A DNA stretch of 39,969 nucleotides from Pseudobacillus lumedeiriae (GTDB taxonomy: Bacteria; Bacillota; Bacilli; Bacillales; Domibacillaceae), in assembly GCF_044891285.1 (NCBI RefSeq), contig NZ_JAUIYO010000021.1, positions 1-39,969 on the forward strand. Direction: 5' to 3'. This document shows, piece after piece, positions 8,437 through 16,444 of the stretch. The position numbers and the translations under genes are program-made. The notes under the pieces are model-generated. The model had not been told where the DNA came from. It searched no databases and saw only the letters and a list, made by a program, of their open reading frames with translations. How positions within the stretch are numbered: the first letter of the stretch is position 1; every line of letters begins with the position of its first letter.

Positions 8437-8469
8437 ACTATTTGTGTTCAACATGAGCCTGCCTAGTGC

Positions 8470-9069
8470 TCAGTCCCATTTCTTTCCCTTCCTCCAATAA
8501 ACATAACCACCAATAGCAGCCGCTAAAATAATGCAGACAATCAAATACACGCTAGATTGATCGAAATAAAACTCAACTGTATGCCACTTCTTCCCTAATT
8601 CCCGCCCGAGCGTAATAAAAGTGAAACCCCAAAAAGCCGCACCTGAGTAGGCGAATAAAGCAAAGCGTTTATATGACAAGCAATTAATCCCCGCCAAGTA
8701 AGCAGTAAGATGCCGAACTCCAGGGATAAAGTAGCCAATAAACAATAAATACGGACCAAACCGCTCAAACAGCTGTTGTGTTTTATTCATTCGTTTTTCT
8801 GTTAAATGAAAGCGGGGGCCGAATTTCCGTAAAAATGGCACACCTAACTTATTCCCTAAAAGGTAGCTGATCGATATGCCGCCGCATGCACCGATAAATG
8901 CACTAATAACGGCAAGACCATATGACATTTTCCCTTGAAATACGAGGTAACCAACGTATGTGAGCAGGATCTCGTCTGGCACAGGAAGTCCGATAACTCC
9001 GGCACATAGAATAATGATCATCCCTAGATATCCATAATGTTGTAATAAATAACCTAATTGCTGTTCCAT
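8470..9069 (-). CDS. DedA family membrane protein
   Basis: 199 aa with the SNARE-associated (VTT) DedA core: re-entrant GVIGLPVPDEILLTYVGYL, GACGGISISYLLG, and the conserved FIPGVRHLTAYLAG with its arginine, then hydrophobic segments and a basic C-terminal tail. DedA proteins are polytopic lipid flippases or proton-coupled transporters; Bacillus members recycle undecaprenyl phosphate (UptA) or move phosphatidylethanolamine. The length is near that of YngC/UptA, but assignment to that subgroup is inference. The start is 12 bp after the stop of the upstream LysR gene, so the two are probably cotranscribed. Confidence 0.93.
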   Translation of the reverse strand: MEQQLGYLLQHYGYLGMIIILCAGVIGLPVPDEILLTYVGYLVFQGKMSYGLAVISAFIGACGGISISYLLGNKLGVPFLRKFGPRFHLTEKRMNKTQQLFERFGPYLLFIGYFIPGVRHLTAYLAGINCLSYKRFALFAYSGAAFWGFTFITLGRELGKKWHTVEFYFDQSSVYLIVCIILAAAIGGYVYWRKGKKWD

Positions 9070-9081
9070 AATTCACAACCT

Positions 9082-9966
9082 TTATTCACTGCTTCGCTGC
9101 TTTCTAATCGGGGCCCAATTTTCTTTCACTAATTCGGAAAATGTTTGAATCGGATGTTCTTTCTCCCGATGTTTACGGTAAATGAGGGAAGTGTTCAATC
9201 CTTTTGAAAAACGGTGCAGCACAGTGAGTTTCCCTGTGTTGATTTCCTCTTCGATCGTAGCGGAGCCTAAAATGCAAACACCCATTTGATTTAAAACGAA
9301 TCGTTTGATCGTTTCTTCACTGCTGCACTCAATCACAGAAGCAGGCGAATAGTCGATCTCCTCAAACAATTTTTTTGATAAAGGTTCCTGATTTTTGTCA
9401 AGCAGGATAGGGAAGTTCTCAAGTACGGAGGCAGCCCCTTTCTCCTTCACCAGTTCAGCCGAAGCGGTCAGCAAAATATCCTCACTTTCAATAATGACAG
9501 ACTCCACCCCAGAGAGATGGCATTCTCCTGCGATGATTCCAATGTCTGCCTCGCCGGAATGTACCATTTTAATCGCTTCTGCACTATGACAAGAGACGAG
9601 CTTTATATTGACTTGTGGATATTGCTGAAAGTAGGCTTTCAAAATCACATGCAAATAGTGAGTACAATAAAATTCCGGACCAGCAATCATTAGGCTGCCA
9701 CAAAATTCACTTAATTTATTTAAGTCCTCACGCATCTCCTGCAATTGAGAAAAAATCCTTTCGCCGTGCTGCTGCAACAGCTTTCCCGCTGGGGTAAGAA
9801 ACGTGTGATTGCCTGAACGCGAAATTAACGTATGTCCAAGCTCCTCCTCCAGCGCCTTAATCTGGATCGTAACCGTCGGCTGTGTATAGCCCAATTGTTG
9901 AGCCGCTTTCGACAAATTCAACTGTTCCGAAACGACCATAAACGTTCGTAAGTTTCTTAACTCCAT
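9082..9966 (-). CDS. LysR family transcriptional regulator
   Basis: 294 aa. Residues 1-60 form the winged helix-turn-helix (MELRNLRTFMVVSEQLNLSK, then QPTVTIQIKALEEELG), followed by the linker helix and a substrate-binding-like effector domain (about 90-290). AGGAGG-like sequence is weak, but the ATG at 9966 gives the canonical N terminus. It precedes the dedA gene by 12 bp in the same direction. LysR proteins usually regulate a divergent neighbour, but here the upstream flank holds only a gene remnant (10004-10213), so its original partner may have been lost. Confidence 0.92.
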   Translation of the reverse strand: MELRNLRTFMVVSEQLNLSKAAQQLGYTQPTVTIQIKALEEELGHTLISRSGNHTFLTPAGKLLQQHGERIFSQLQEMREDLNKLSEFCGSLMIAGPEFYCTHYLHVILKAYFQQYPQVNIKLVSCHSAEAIKMVHSGEADIGIIAGECHLSGVESVIIESEDILLTASAELVKEKGAASVLENFPILLDKNQEPLSKKLFEEIDYSPASVIECSSEETIKRFVLNQMGVCILGSATIEEEINTGKLTVLHRFSKGLNTSLIYRKHREKEHPIQTFSELVKENWAPIRKQRSSE

Positions 9967-10003
9967 CTTTCAGCACTCACTTTTCTTCCTATAATGATTC
10001 ATC

Positions 10004-10213
10004 TTACACGGAAAAAGACGATTGAACAAATACCCGGCCGGATTTCTCAGCAGGCGATGTCCGGAGAATTAGAGGTTCCGACTGTATTGCGGCAGACATG
10101 ACTGTATATTTGTAGTTTCTAACCACATTTTGGATAAGTGAGACCGCTTTTCCATCATTCTTGACTTCATCCGCAACGATAAACGTATGTTCATGATTTC
10201 CGATCGTATCGGC
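10004..10213 (-). pseudogene. 69-codon C-terminal gene remnant without start codon
   Basis: An open minus-strand frame of 69 codons ends in TAA at 10004 and begins right after an in-frame TAA at 10214. The peptide (…HTFIVADEVKNDGKAVSL… RNYKYTVMSAAIQS…) has natural composition, but its only Met is at position 39 and no ribosome site precedes it. I do not recognise the parent family. It lies between the terminator of the M20 operon and lysR, fitting the tail of a truncated gene. The remainder of the 9967-10279 gap holds only that terminator and the lysR leader. Confidence 0.45.
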
Positions 10214-10231
10214 TTAATCAGCTTCTATACG

Positions 10232-10269
10232 AAAAAAGCCATGCAGTGGGTATATCCTTCTACATGGCT
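10232..10269 (-). terminator. Terminator of the yhjC-yhjB-amidohydrolase operon
   Basis: AGCCATG and CATGGCT arms around a 19-nt loop, with six T residues on the minus strand directly after the stem. Confidence 0.75.
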
Positions 10270-10279
10270 CTTTATTGTT

Positions 10280-11488
10280 TTATAGACCGCTTTCTTTTTC
10301 CGGTACAATATTGCCGTCTGATAAATAGTTCAAAACAGAGGCAATGAATACCTTCCCAATCGTCAGCATCGCTCGTTCATCTACGTCAAACTTCGGATGG
10401 TGATGCGGGTAGATCGCTTGAATGTCCGGATTGCCGCCGCCCACAAAAAAGTACGTCCCAGGGATTTCCTTTTGATAGTAAGCGAAATCCTCACTGCCTG
10501 TCATGGGTGAAATGCGCTCTACTCTTTCTTCGCCGAATAGCAAAGACGCCATTTCTTCGACGCGTTTCGTTTCATCCGGATCATTCCACATCGATGGTGC
10601 ATCCCTTACATACATGTAATCGCATGAAGCACCCGCTCCGTTGCAAGTGGACTGGGATATTTGGCCGATCGCTTCTTCGATTAAATCACGTGTTTCTTCA
10701 TCAAATGTACGCACCGTTCCTTTAATCACCGCGGCATCTGGAATCACATTCGGTGCACTGCCGCAATTAATCGCTCCTACCGTCAAAACTGCTGATTTCA
10801 ATGGGTCGACACGGCGGCTGACGATTTGCTGCAAATTCAATACGAGCTGACAGCCTGTAACGAGCGGATCAACGGTCAAATGCGGCTGCGATCCATGCCC
10901 GCCTTTTCCTTGGACGGTAATTTCAAATTCATCTGCAGCCGTAGATGCGTATCCTTCACACACGCCGATTTTTCCTTCCGGGATCGTAGACATAACGTGC
11001 GCTCCATAAATAATATCCACTCCATCTAAACAGCCATCTTCAATCATTGGTTTAGCGCCGCCGGGTGTCAATTCTTCAGCAAACTGATGAACGAAAACGA
11101 CATTTCCGCTGATTTCTTCCCTCACTTCACTCAATACTTTAGCCACTCCTAAAAGCGCTGCAGTATGAAGGTCGTGACCGCAAGCGTGCATAGCTCCAGG
11201 AATCCGAGATTTATATTCAATCTCTTTTTCATCTTGGATCGGCAGCGCATCGAAGTCAGCGCGTAAAGCGACCGTTTTACCGGGCTTTCCGCCTCTTAAC
11301 AATCCGACAACCCCTCTGCCGCCCACACCTGTACGTACTTCTAATCCCAGCTTCTCCAAATACGCAGCAATCTTTTTAGGAGTCATTTCTTCTTGAAACG
11401 AAATTTCAGGATACATATGAAGATCTCTTCGGAAATCAACCATCTCAGAATATAAATTATCTAGTTTCGCTAATAAGTGATGGATCAT
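10280..11488 (-). CDS. M20 family metallopeptidase / N-acyl amino acid amidohydrolase
   Basis: 402 aa, typical of the M20D amidohydrolase group (YhaA, hippurate hydrolase and aminoacylase relatives). Metal-site signatures: MHACGHDLHTAALLG (Cys/His ligand region), FAEELTPGGA with the Glu-Glu pair, GAHVMSTIPEG, and a C-terminal GSEDFAYY plus HHPKFDVDE. The lid domain holds GKGGHGSQPHLTVDP. The family hydrolyses N-acyl amino acids or amides in the cytosol. The ATG at 11488 overlaps the stop of the transporter gene (ATGA), so translation is coupled. The context suggests that the symporter imports an N-acylated compound that this enzyme cleaves; the substrate is unknown. Confidence 0.93.
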   Translation of the reverse strand: MIHHLLAKLDNLYSEMVDFRRDLHMYPEISFQEEMTPKKIAAYLEKLGLEVRTGVGGRGVVGLLRGGKPGKTVALRADFDALPIQDEKEIEYKSRIPGAMHACGHDLHTAALLGVAKVLSEVREEISGNVVFVHQFAEELTPGGAKPMIEDGCLDGVDIIYGAHVMSTIPEGKIGVCEGYASTAADEFEITVQGKGGHGSQPHLTVDPLVTGCQLVLNLQQIVSRRVDPLKSAVLTVGAINCGSAPNVIPDAAVIKGTVRTFDEETRDLIEEAIGQISQSTCNGAGASCDYMYVRDAPSMWNDPDETKRVEEMASLLFGEERVERISPMTGSEDFAYYQKEIPGTYFFVGGGNPDIQAIYPHHHPKFDVDERAMLTIGKVFIASVLNYLSDGNIVPEKESGL

Positions 11489-12966
11489 GATAAAGATTCC
11501 TTTCCAACTTTTACTTCTTTCGCCGTCACACTTTGCGTAGCCAAGCTGACAACGATGGTTACTACTGTATTTAATACTAACGCGACAATTCCGATATCTA
11601 AATCTTTAATGACTTGGGGCAGTGAAGGGAACAACGTCCCAAAGGAAGAATTATTAAATGTCGTATACATCACAGCAGCGACACCAGTGATCATTCCTGC
11701 AATGGCACCATATTTATTCACAAAGTTACGCTTTAAAAAACTAAACAGCAATGCCGGCAGGATTTGAGAAATAAAACCGTAGCCGAGAAGAAGCAGCGTA
11801 ACAATTGTATTTCCGCCATTCACTGTAAAATATGTCGCAATTAAAGCAATGACTGGAACCAAATATTTAGCGGTCTTCGTCACTTGTTGATTAGTCGCAG
11901 ACGGCACCATCACTTTATACACATTCAACGAAAGAGAGGTACTCGTTGCCATTAACAGCATCGAACCAGGAACGAGCGCTGTTAACAATCCTGCGGCCCC
12001 AATTAAACCGACAAACCATGGATCAAATTTCATAATCGACAGTTTTAACAATGCGAAATCTGTGTCAGGTCCCTCTAGTCCAGGTACTTGTCCGATCGCA
12101 GTAAATCCTACAAAAAAGACGAAAAGCAACATCAAAGAATAGATCGGCTGCATAATCGTATTTTTCCGTATCGCTTTGGCACTTTCTGAAGAATAAATCG
12201 CATTGAACAAATGCGGCCATGCGATGCCCCCGATCGCACTCAATAAAGTAGCAGAGATAAACCAAGAAACACTAAGTCCCTCATCAGGCAAGTGGAAAAA
12301 ACCCGGCTTCATTTCTTCTACTGCTTCAAACATTGGCTGAATGCCTCCATAGTAGTGAAGCGGTAAATAAATCCCTAAAAAGAGAACGATGAAAAAGATC
12401 ATAAAATCTTTCAACACAGCCGTCCAGGCAGAACCGTGAATCCCTGATACCATGACATAAACCGTAAGCGCGGCTGCTCCCAAAACGGCCGCGACAGAAG
12501 GGGATATGGAGCCATAAGAGGCAGCGGATACAATAATTCCAAGACCCTTCAGCTGCAGAACAAGATAAGGAACCATAGCGATCACACCAATAACAGCCAC
12601 TAAAACCCCCAAAAATTTACTATTATATTTACTTGTAAAAAAGTCTGGCTGAGATACAAGTTTTTTAGATTGTGCGTATTTCCAAATCGCTGGTCCAATC
12701 CAGTACATGAATATAATAGAAAGTGGCAAATAAATGATCATATAAGCAGCGGGTGCCCCTTTCCCGTAAGCCCAGCCGCTCCCTCCAAGGAAAGTAAACG
12801 TCGTATTCATCTCACCGGCAAGCAAGATAAAAATAATAAAAGCACCAAATCCGCGGCCGCCGACTGCCCATTCATCAAGGTCCATCTGTTTTCCTTTTTT
12901 CGCTTTAATACCTAAAAAGATCGACAGCAATAAAAACAATAAAATGACAATAAGTGCACTGTTCAT
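11485..12966 (-). CDS. yhjB: Sodium:solute symporter (SSS family), YhjB-like
   Basis: 493 aa with about 13 transmembrane segments and the SSS/LeuT-fold organisation: GEMNTTFTFLGGSGWAYGKG in the first broken helix region, SGIHGSAWTAVLKD in the conserved SSS signature zone, and ALVPGSMLLMATSTSLSLNVYK as the usual sodium-site helix. Residues near the C terminus become charged (VTAKEVKVGKES). Both ends overlap neighbours by ATGA: with the DUF3311 gene upstream and the amidohydrolase downstream. In Bacillus, yhjB is likewise preceded by the small yhjC; solutes of this subgroup are not defined. Confidence 0.93.
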   Translation of the reverse strand: MNSALIVILLFLLLSIFLGIKAKKGKQMDLDEWAVGGRGFGAFIIFILLAGEMNTTFTFLGGSGWAYGKGAPAAYMIIYLPLSIIFMYWIGPAIWKYAQSKKLVSQPDFFTSKYNSKFLGVLVAVIGVIAMVPYLVLQLKGLGIIVSAASYGSISPSVAAVLGAAALTVYVMVSGIHGSAWTAVLKDFMIFFIVLFLGIYLPLHYYGGIQPMFEAVEEMKPGFFHLPDEGLSVSWFISATLLSAIGGIAWPHLFNAIYSSESAKAIRKNTIMQPIYSLMLLFVFFVGFTAIGQVPGLEGPDTDFALLKLSIMKFDPWFVGLIGAAGLLTALVPGSMLLMATSTSLSLNVYKVMVPSATNQQVTKTAKYLVPVIALIATYFTVNGGNTIVTLLLLGYGFISQILPALLFSFLKRNFVNKYGAIAGMITGVAAVMYTTFNNSSFGTLFPSLPQVIKDLDIGIVALVLNTVVTIVVSLATQSVTAKEVKVGKESLS

Positions 12967-13166
12967 TCATCCACATCCTCCAAATTACTAGGATCTAACT
13001 TATAAATCAGCCAAAGAAAACCACTGATTAATACCGTCCATATCGTCACCCAAAAGAAGAGAAACGGCATGCCGAGTACATAGGCATCTATTTTATTGAT
13101 AAGTGGCAGCACCACTAATGAACCAATAAAAGGAATAATGGATAAAAGAATAATTATTCGTTTCAT
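12963..13166 (-). CDS. yhjC: Small membrane protein, DUF3311 (YhjC-like), partner of the symporter
   Basis: 67 aa with two hydrophobic segments (IIILLSIIPFIGSLVVLPL and FLFFWVTIWTVLISGFLWL) and an acidic tail. DUF3311 proteins are encoded directly before SSS symporters and are thought to act as accessory subunits. ATG at 13166 has AAGGAGAG upstream; the stop overlaps the symporter start by 4 bp. It is the first gene of the operon and has a cre-like site 120 bp upstream. Confidence 0.88.
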   Translation of the reverse strand: MKRIIILLSIIPFIGSLVVLPLINKIDAYVLGMPFLFFWVTIWTVLISGFLWLIYKLDPSNLEDVDE

Positions 13167-13285
13167 GCATACTCTCCTTACTCTGTTATGATTTATTATT
13201 CTTTACTAACACTCTGTATAAAATCCCATCTTTTCAACGAACGACACTCCTCCTATTATGCTGAATGATTCTGACCGGCTTTCTT

Positions 13286-13299
13286 TGTATCCGCTTACA
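13286..13299 (-). promoter_or_regulatory. cre-like CcpA site upstream of yhjC
   Basis: On the minus strand TGTAAGCGGATACA keeps the TGTAAGCG half of cre and the final CA. The second half deviates at two positions from the strict consensus. Catabolite repression of the operon is plausible. Confidence 0.45.
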
Positions 13300-13419
13300 C
13301 CATAAAAGTAACGGGCAAGATACAGATTTTCTTTTCAAAATATTTATTTTTTTTATAGTATCACAGTTTTTTCTTCCTCATCATTGAAGGTTTTAATACC
13401 CTTTATAAAAAAAATTTAT

Positions 13420-13433
13420 ACTAAATATTTAGT
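13420..13433. repeat. 14-bp palindrome in the 13167-13625 intergenic region
   Basis: ACTAAATATTTAGT is a perfect palindrome, with further matching TA/TA positions outside a single mismatch. The surrounding 459-bp gap is very AT-rich and contains otherwise only the cre-like site, the MerR-gene terminator and short T tracts; I see no gene in it. Confidence 0.5.
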
Positions 13434-13581
13434 GTATCTCGCAGAAATCCACCATAGTGATATGCATATTTTTACGTTTTTTTTCATAAACACGCAAAAC
13501 CTGTTCACAAAATTCACCAAACAGCGAAGCATATATGTGTATATATATATTGCATATCAACGATTACTTCGTTGTATGTTC

Positions 13582-13620
13582 AAAAATAAAAAAGAAACCG
13601 AAGACAGTGGTCTTGGTTCC
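13582..13620 (-). terminator. Terminator of the MerR/B12 regulator gene
   Basis: GAAACCGAAGAC (13594-13605) pairs with GTCTTGGTTCC (13610-13620) around a 4-nt loop. On the minus strand a T-rich run follows the stem. Confidence 0.85.
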
Positions 13621-13625
13621 TTTTG

Positions 13626-14549
13626 TTATTTTTCACTACTGTCTGCGATTTCTTCAATTGAGTTTGTCACGTAAATGGCCCGCAATGCCTTGTCCGACAA
13701 ATATTGAATGGCACCGGCGCCGCCAAGATAAAATTGGGTCTTCTGATTTTCAGCAGCGAACTGGTCAAGGTTTTCAACAAGGTGTGGATCTTTTTCAAAA
13801 GGAATCGTCGTAACGGCAGACAGAAGAACTTTGGCAGGCTTCAGCTTCTGTACGAGTGATTCGATCGAGCCTGGAGCTGGAGAAGCCCCGATCAAAATGG
13901 TTTTCCAGCCTTTCATCATACATTGCAGCAATAGTATATGCAGGGGAATTTCATGCTGTTCATATGGAAGACATGCACCTACAATTAAGGGGGCTTCTTG
14001 TCTGCATTGATAGTTTCGCCGTATTTGCACTAAAAAGTCGCGTACGACAAGACTTGAAAGTGCCTCTTGATATTCGCTCCATTCTCCCTTCTCCCAGCGG
14101 CTTCCCACTTGTGTCAAAAACGGAATAACAACAAGTTTTATAAACCGGTCCAATCCGAGCTGATAATACGCCTGCTGTAAAATAAGCGTTAGTTCTAACT
14201 CATCACAATGGGCTCCCTTTTGGAGCATCTGCAAAACGTAATCATTCCATTCTTTATAGTGAAGAGTCGATTCCTGTTCACGGGAGAGATTCATATTTAT
14301 AGATGTAAGCTTCTTTTTTGCCAATGCAGCAGCCTGCTTAATGGAATGTCCCTGCTCAGATAATTCTTTGACTGTCAAAAGAATGCTTATATCTTTTTCG
14401 CTGTACATTCTATACCCATTTTCCAATCTTATCGGCTGTATCAAGCCATATCTCTCTTCCCATTTACGAATTACCTGTTTTGACATTCCTGTCATTTCAG
14501 CCACTTGTTTTATATAATACAGCCCATTTGTGTAAGCTTGACTCATCAT
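13626..14549 (-). CDS. MerR-type regulator with C-terminal cobalamin-binding domain (CarH/LitR-like)
   Basis: About 307 aa. The double ATG at 14549/14546 follows GAGAGGATGAAA; the longer frame up to 14591 has no ribosome site. Residues about 10-80 are a MerR winged helix (GLYYIKQVAEMTGMSKQVIRKW then ENGYRMYSEKDI). About 95-180 is the four-helix cap found in CarH, and about 185-305 is a B12-binding Rossmann domain with EQHEIP, whose His matches the lower axial cobalt ligand (ERHELG in CarH). The cap motif W-x9-EH reads WEKGEWSEYQEA: Trp and Glu are kept, but the histidine after Glu is Ala, and the residue after Trp (the light-state ligand His in CarH) is Glu. CarH/LitR proteins are adenosylcobalamin-dependent light-sensitive repressors; this one may bind B12 without the usual photochemistry. 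It is divergent from the gene at 14731. Confidence 0.88.
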   Translation of the reverse strand: MMSQAYTNGLYYIKQVAEMTGMSKQVIRKWEERYGLIQPIRLENGYRMYSEKDISILLTVKELSEQGHSIKQAAALAKKKLTSINMNLSREQESTLHYKEWNDYVLQMLQKGAHCDELELTLILQQAYYQLGLDRFIKLVVIPFLTQVGSRWEKGEWSEYQEALSSLVVRDFLVQIRRNYQCRQEAPLIVGACLPYEQHEIPLHILLLQCMMKGWKTILIGASPAPGSIESLVQKLKPAKVLLSAVTTIPFEKDPHLVENLDQFAAENQKTQFYLGGAGAIQYLSDKALRAIYVTNSIEEIADSSEK

Positions 14550-14605
14550 TTTCATCCTCTCGAACAACCTACTCAAATCATCCATACACATTTTTTACCA
14601 AACAA

Positions 14606-14634
14606 AGTATATCGTATACACCTACTTCGTACAA
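14606..14634 (-). promoter_or_regulatory. Promoter of the MerR/B12 regulator gene
   Basis: Minus-strand TTGTAC (14629-14634), a 17-nt spacer, then TATACT (14606-14611). The -35 box lies inside the inverted repeat at 14629-14656, the arrangement expected for autorepression. Confidence 0.65.
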
Positions 14635-14656
14635 TGTTTAAAATCAAACATTGTAC
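14629..14656. promoter_or_regulatory. Operator: 11+11 bp perfect inverted repeat between two divergent promoters
   Basis: GTACAATGTTT (14629-14639) and AAACATTGTAC (14646-14656) are exact reverse complements separated by 6 bp. The left arm covers the -35 box of the regulator gene and the right arm ends 6 bp before the -35 box of the divergent membrane-protein gene. TGTAC half-sites are typical of CarH/LitR operators, so binding by the MerR/B12 protein is the obvious inference. Confidence 0.75.
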
Positions 14657-14662
14657 AATCAC

Positions 14663-14691
14663 TTGACGGATGATCTTGATTTTGGTATCAA
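14663..14691 (+). promoter_or_regulatory. Promoter of the divergent membrane-protein gene
   Basis: TTGACG (14663-14668), a 17-bp spacer, then TATCAA (14686-14691). It abuts the operator and lies 40 bp before the TTG start codon. Confidence 0.6.
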
Positions 14692-14730
14692 TAATAGAAA
14701 AATCCAATGTTGATCAGAGGGGAGAAAAGT

Positions 14731-15216
14731 TTGAACAAAAAAAGCATACGAGAAGCCGGTTTATATGGCTTTTTCTCTGGAATCCTTTTAGCTATTTTCC
14801 TTAAAATAGTGGAAGAAACAACTTCCTTGAAAGTCTACACCCTTTTATTGAACGTCGATTATATCCCTTTTATTAACCAATATCGTTTCCCCGAAATCGT
14901 GGAGGTGGGGTTTCATCTCATCATTTCCATTTTACTAAGCTTCTGCCTATTACTTGTTATGACTTATCAGCGAATCACATCGAGTAAACATATTATTTTG
15001 TTCTGCATAGGCACTTGTTTTACTATTGGATGCCTTCTCTTTCCAACGACAGTCTTATCAGTCAGAACGCCTCCCGTTACAAGTTTACCCGCTTTATGGT
15101 ATTGGCTTATCGGTCACAGTCTATACGGATTTGTACTAGGCTTCTTGTTTCAACGGAGACATACTAAGAAGTCCCCCATTCCCTCTTTCCCTGACGGAGC
15201 ATCCGGACAAAATTAA
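14731..15216 (+). CDS. Small membrane protein controlled from the MerR/B12 operator
   Basis: 161 aa from the TTG at 14731, chosen because AGAGGGGAG ends 6 nt upstream; the ATG at 14707 would put that site inside the gene. About four hydrophobic segments: YGFFSGILLAIFLKIVE, VGFHLIISILLSFCLLLV, IILFCIGTCFTIGCLLF and a final LPALWYWLIGHSLYGFVLGF, with a basic, proline-rich tail. I do not recognise the family. Its promoter abuts the operator shared with the B12-type regulator, so it is probably the main target of that regulator. Light- or B12-responsive expression is inference. Confidence 0.8.
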   Translation: MNKKSIREAGLYGFFSGILLAIFLKIVEETTSLKVYTLLLNVDYIPFINQYRFPEIVEVGFHLIISILLSFCLLLVMTYQRITSSKHIILFCIGTCFTIGCLLFPTTVLSVRTPPVTSLPALWYWLIGHSLYGFVLGFLFQRRHTKKSPIPSFPDGASGQN

Positions 15217-15221
15217 AGGTA

Positions 15222-15257
15222 AAAAGCCGATTTATGAGTAAGCATGATCGGCTTTTT
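15222..15257. terminator. Bidirectional terminator between the membrane protein and EAL genes
   Basis: AAAAGCCGAT (15222-15231) pairs with ATCGGCTTTT (15247-15256). T-runs flank the stem on both strands, so it can end both convergent genes. Confidence 0.88.
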
Positions 15258-15273
15258 TCTATTAGCTCATTTT

Positions 15274-16263
15274 CTATAGCGCTTCAGAAATGGCAGAAGG
15301 TCTGCCAAATAAGTAACCTTGGAATAACTTATATCCCCTGTTTTTTAGCCATATAAAATCTTCCCGTTCTTCAATCCCCTCAGCAAGAGGAACGGCCCCC
15401 ACCCGTGCAGCTGCTTTTAATATCGTTTCCGCAGTTTCTTGCTTCAGCAGGTCCCTAGAAACGCCTTGTACAAACTTCATATCTAATTTCATATAGTGGG
15501 GAGACAGCTCTTCCAACACCTCAAGTGTATTAAACCCTTCCCCGACATCATCTAAAGCATAATGAAACCCCTTCTCTTTATAGTACATTAGTATTTTTTT
15601 CAAATGCTCTATATCTTCTACTCTTTCTGTTTCCACTACTTCGAACACAAATTGGGAAGGTTCAATTCCAAGTTGATCAGCTAAACGGACGGTTGATTTT
15701 AAGCAATGTTCGGGTGAATAGATAGCAGTAGGAATAAAATTAATAAATACTTTCTTATTAATCATTGCAGCACTGCGAACAGCTGCCATACGGCAAACAC
15801 GATCGAGGGCATACGTTCGGTTCCTTCTTCTTGCTGCAGAAAAAGCCTGATAGGGAGAAATGGAACAACCGGAATCATCCGTAAAGCGAGACAACATTTC
15901 ATAAGCGACCACCCGTTCGTTCCTATCTACAATCGGTTGAATGTGACAAGTAACAGACTGTTCAGTAATCACTTGATCAATCCATTTGAACTCAATCAGT
16001 CCCAGTACATCATGAACCGGTTTCCATTCCTGATCATCTATGCGATATGAAATATGATCCATATCCATGTGATCGGAGAAAAAGTCATATAAACCCGCTA
16101 TTCCAGACTCTTTTACAACAATGATGTCGTTTCTATGATTAATTAACAGCCTGTTCGTATGAAGATAATTCACAATTTGAGGAACGTAATTTAAGTTATC
16201 TTTTCCAAAAAACCGAATTTCATAATATAGTTCTAATGGGTGACAAGCATGACACTGCGACAC
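15274..16263 (-). CDS. EAL-domain cyclic-di-GMP phosphodiesterase
   Basis: 329 aa; GTG at 16263 with AGGAGGAATC upstream. The first 95 residues (with CHACH near the start) are not a recognised sensor. The EAL domain (about 97-329) keeps the catalytic set: Glu in VAYEMLSRF (EML instead of EAL), Asn in INFIPTAIY, Glu in FEVVETE, the Asp pair in DDVGEGF, Lys in KLDMKFV, Glu in AEGIEE and Gln in LFQGYLFGRP. This suggests hydrolysis of c-di-GMP to pGpG, although loop 6 reads DDVGEGFN rather than DDFGTG. It is divergent from hemAT. With the riboswitch at 26.5 kb it shows that c-di-GMP signalling operates in this organism. Confidence 0.9.
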   Translation of the reverse strand: MSQCHACHPLELYYEIRFFGKDNLNYVPQIVNYLHTNRLLINHRNDIIVVKESGIAGLYDFFSDHMDMDHISYRIDDQEWKPVHDVLGLIEFKWIDQVITEQSVTCHIQPIVDRNERVVAYEMLSRFTDDSGCSISPYQAFSAARRRNRTYALDRVCRMAAVRSAAMINKKVFINFIPTAIYSPEHCLKSTVRLADQLGIEPSQFVFEVVETERVEDIEHLKKILMYYKEKGFHYALDDVGEGFNTLEVLEELSPHYMKLDMKFVQGVSRDLLKQETAETILKAAARVGAVPLAEGIEEREDFIWLKNRGYKLFQGYLFGRPSAISEAL

Positions 16264-16356
16264 GGGCGATTCCTCCTGATCTTTATGATATTTTACCTAT
16301 ATCATAAAGGAAGATCCCCTCTTGTACAACCTTCAACGAAAAGATTATACAAACAT

Positions 16357-16385
16357 TTGACATCACTACTTAAGTCTGATATTAA
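16357..16385 (+). promoter_or_regulatory. SigA-type promoter of hemAT
   Basis: Consensus -35 TTGACA (16357-16362), a 17-bp spacer, then TATTAA (16380-16385), 60 bp before the start codon. Confidence 0.6.
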
Positions 16386-16444
16386 TGGAACAAGAGGAAT
16401 AATTATCTAAAAATTGCAGCAGTACTAAGTGGGAGAGATCGAAG

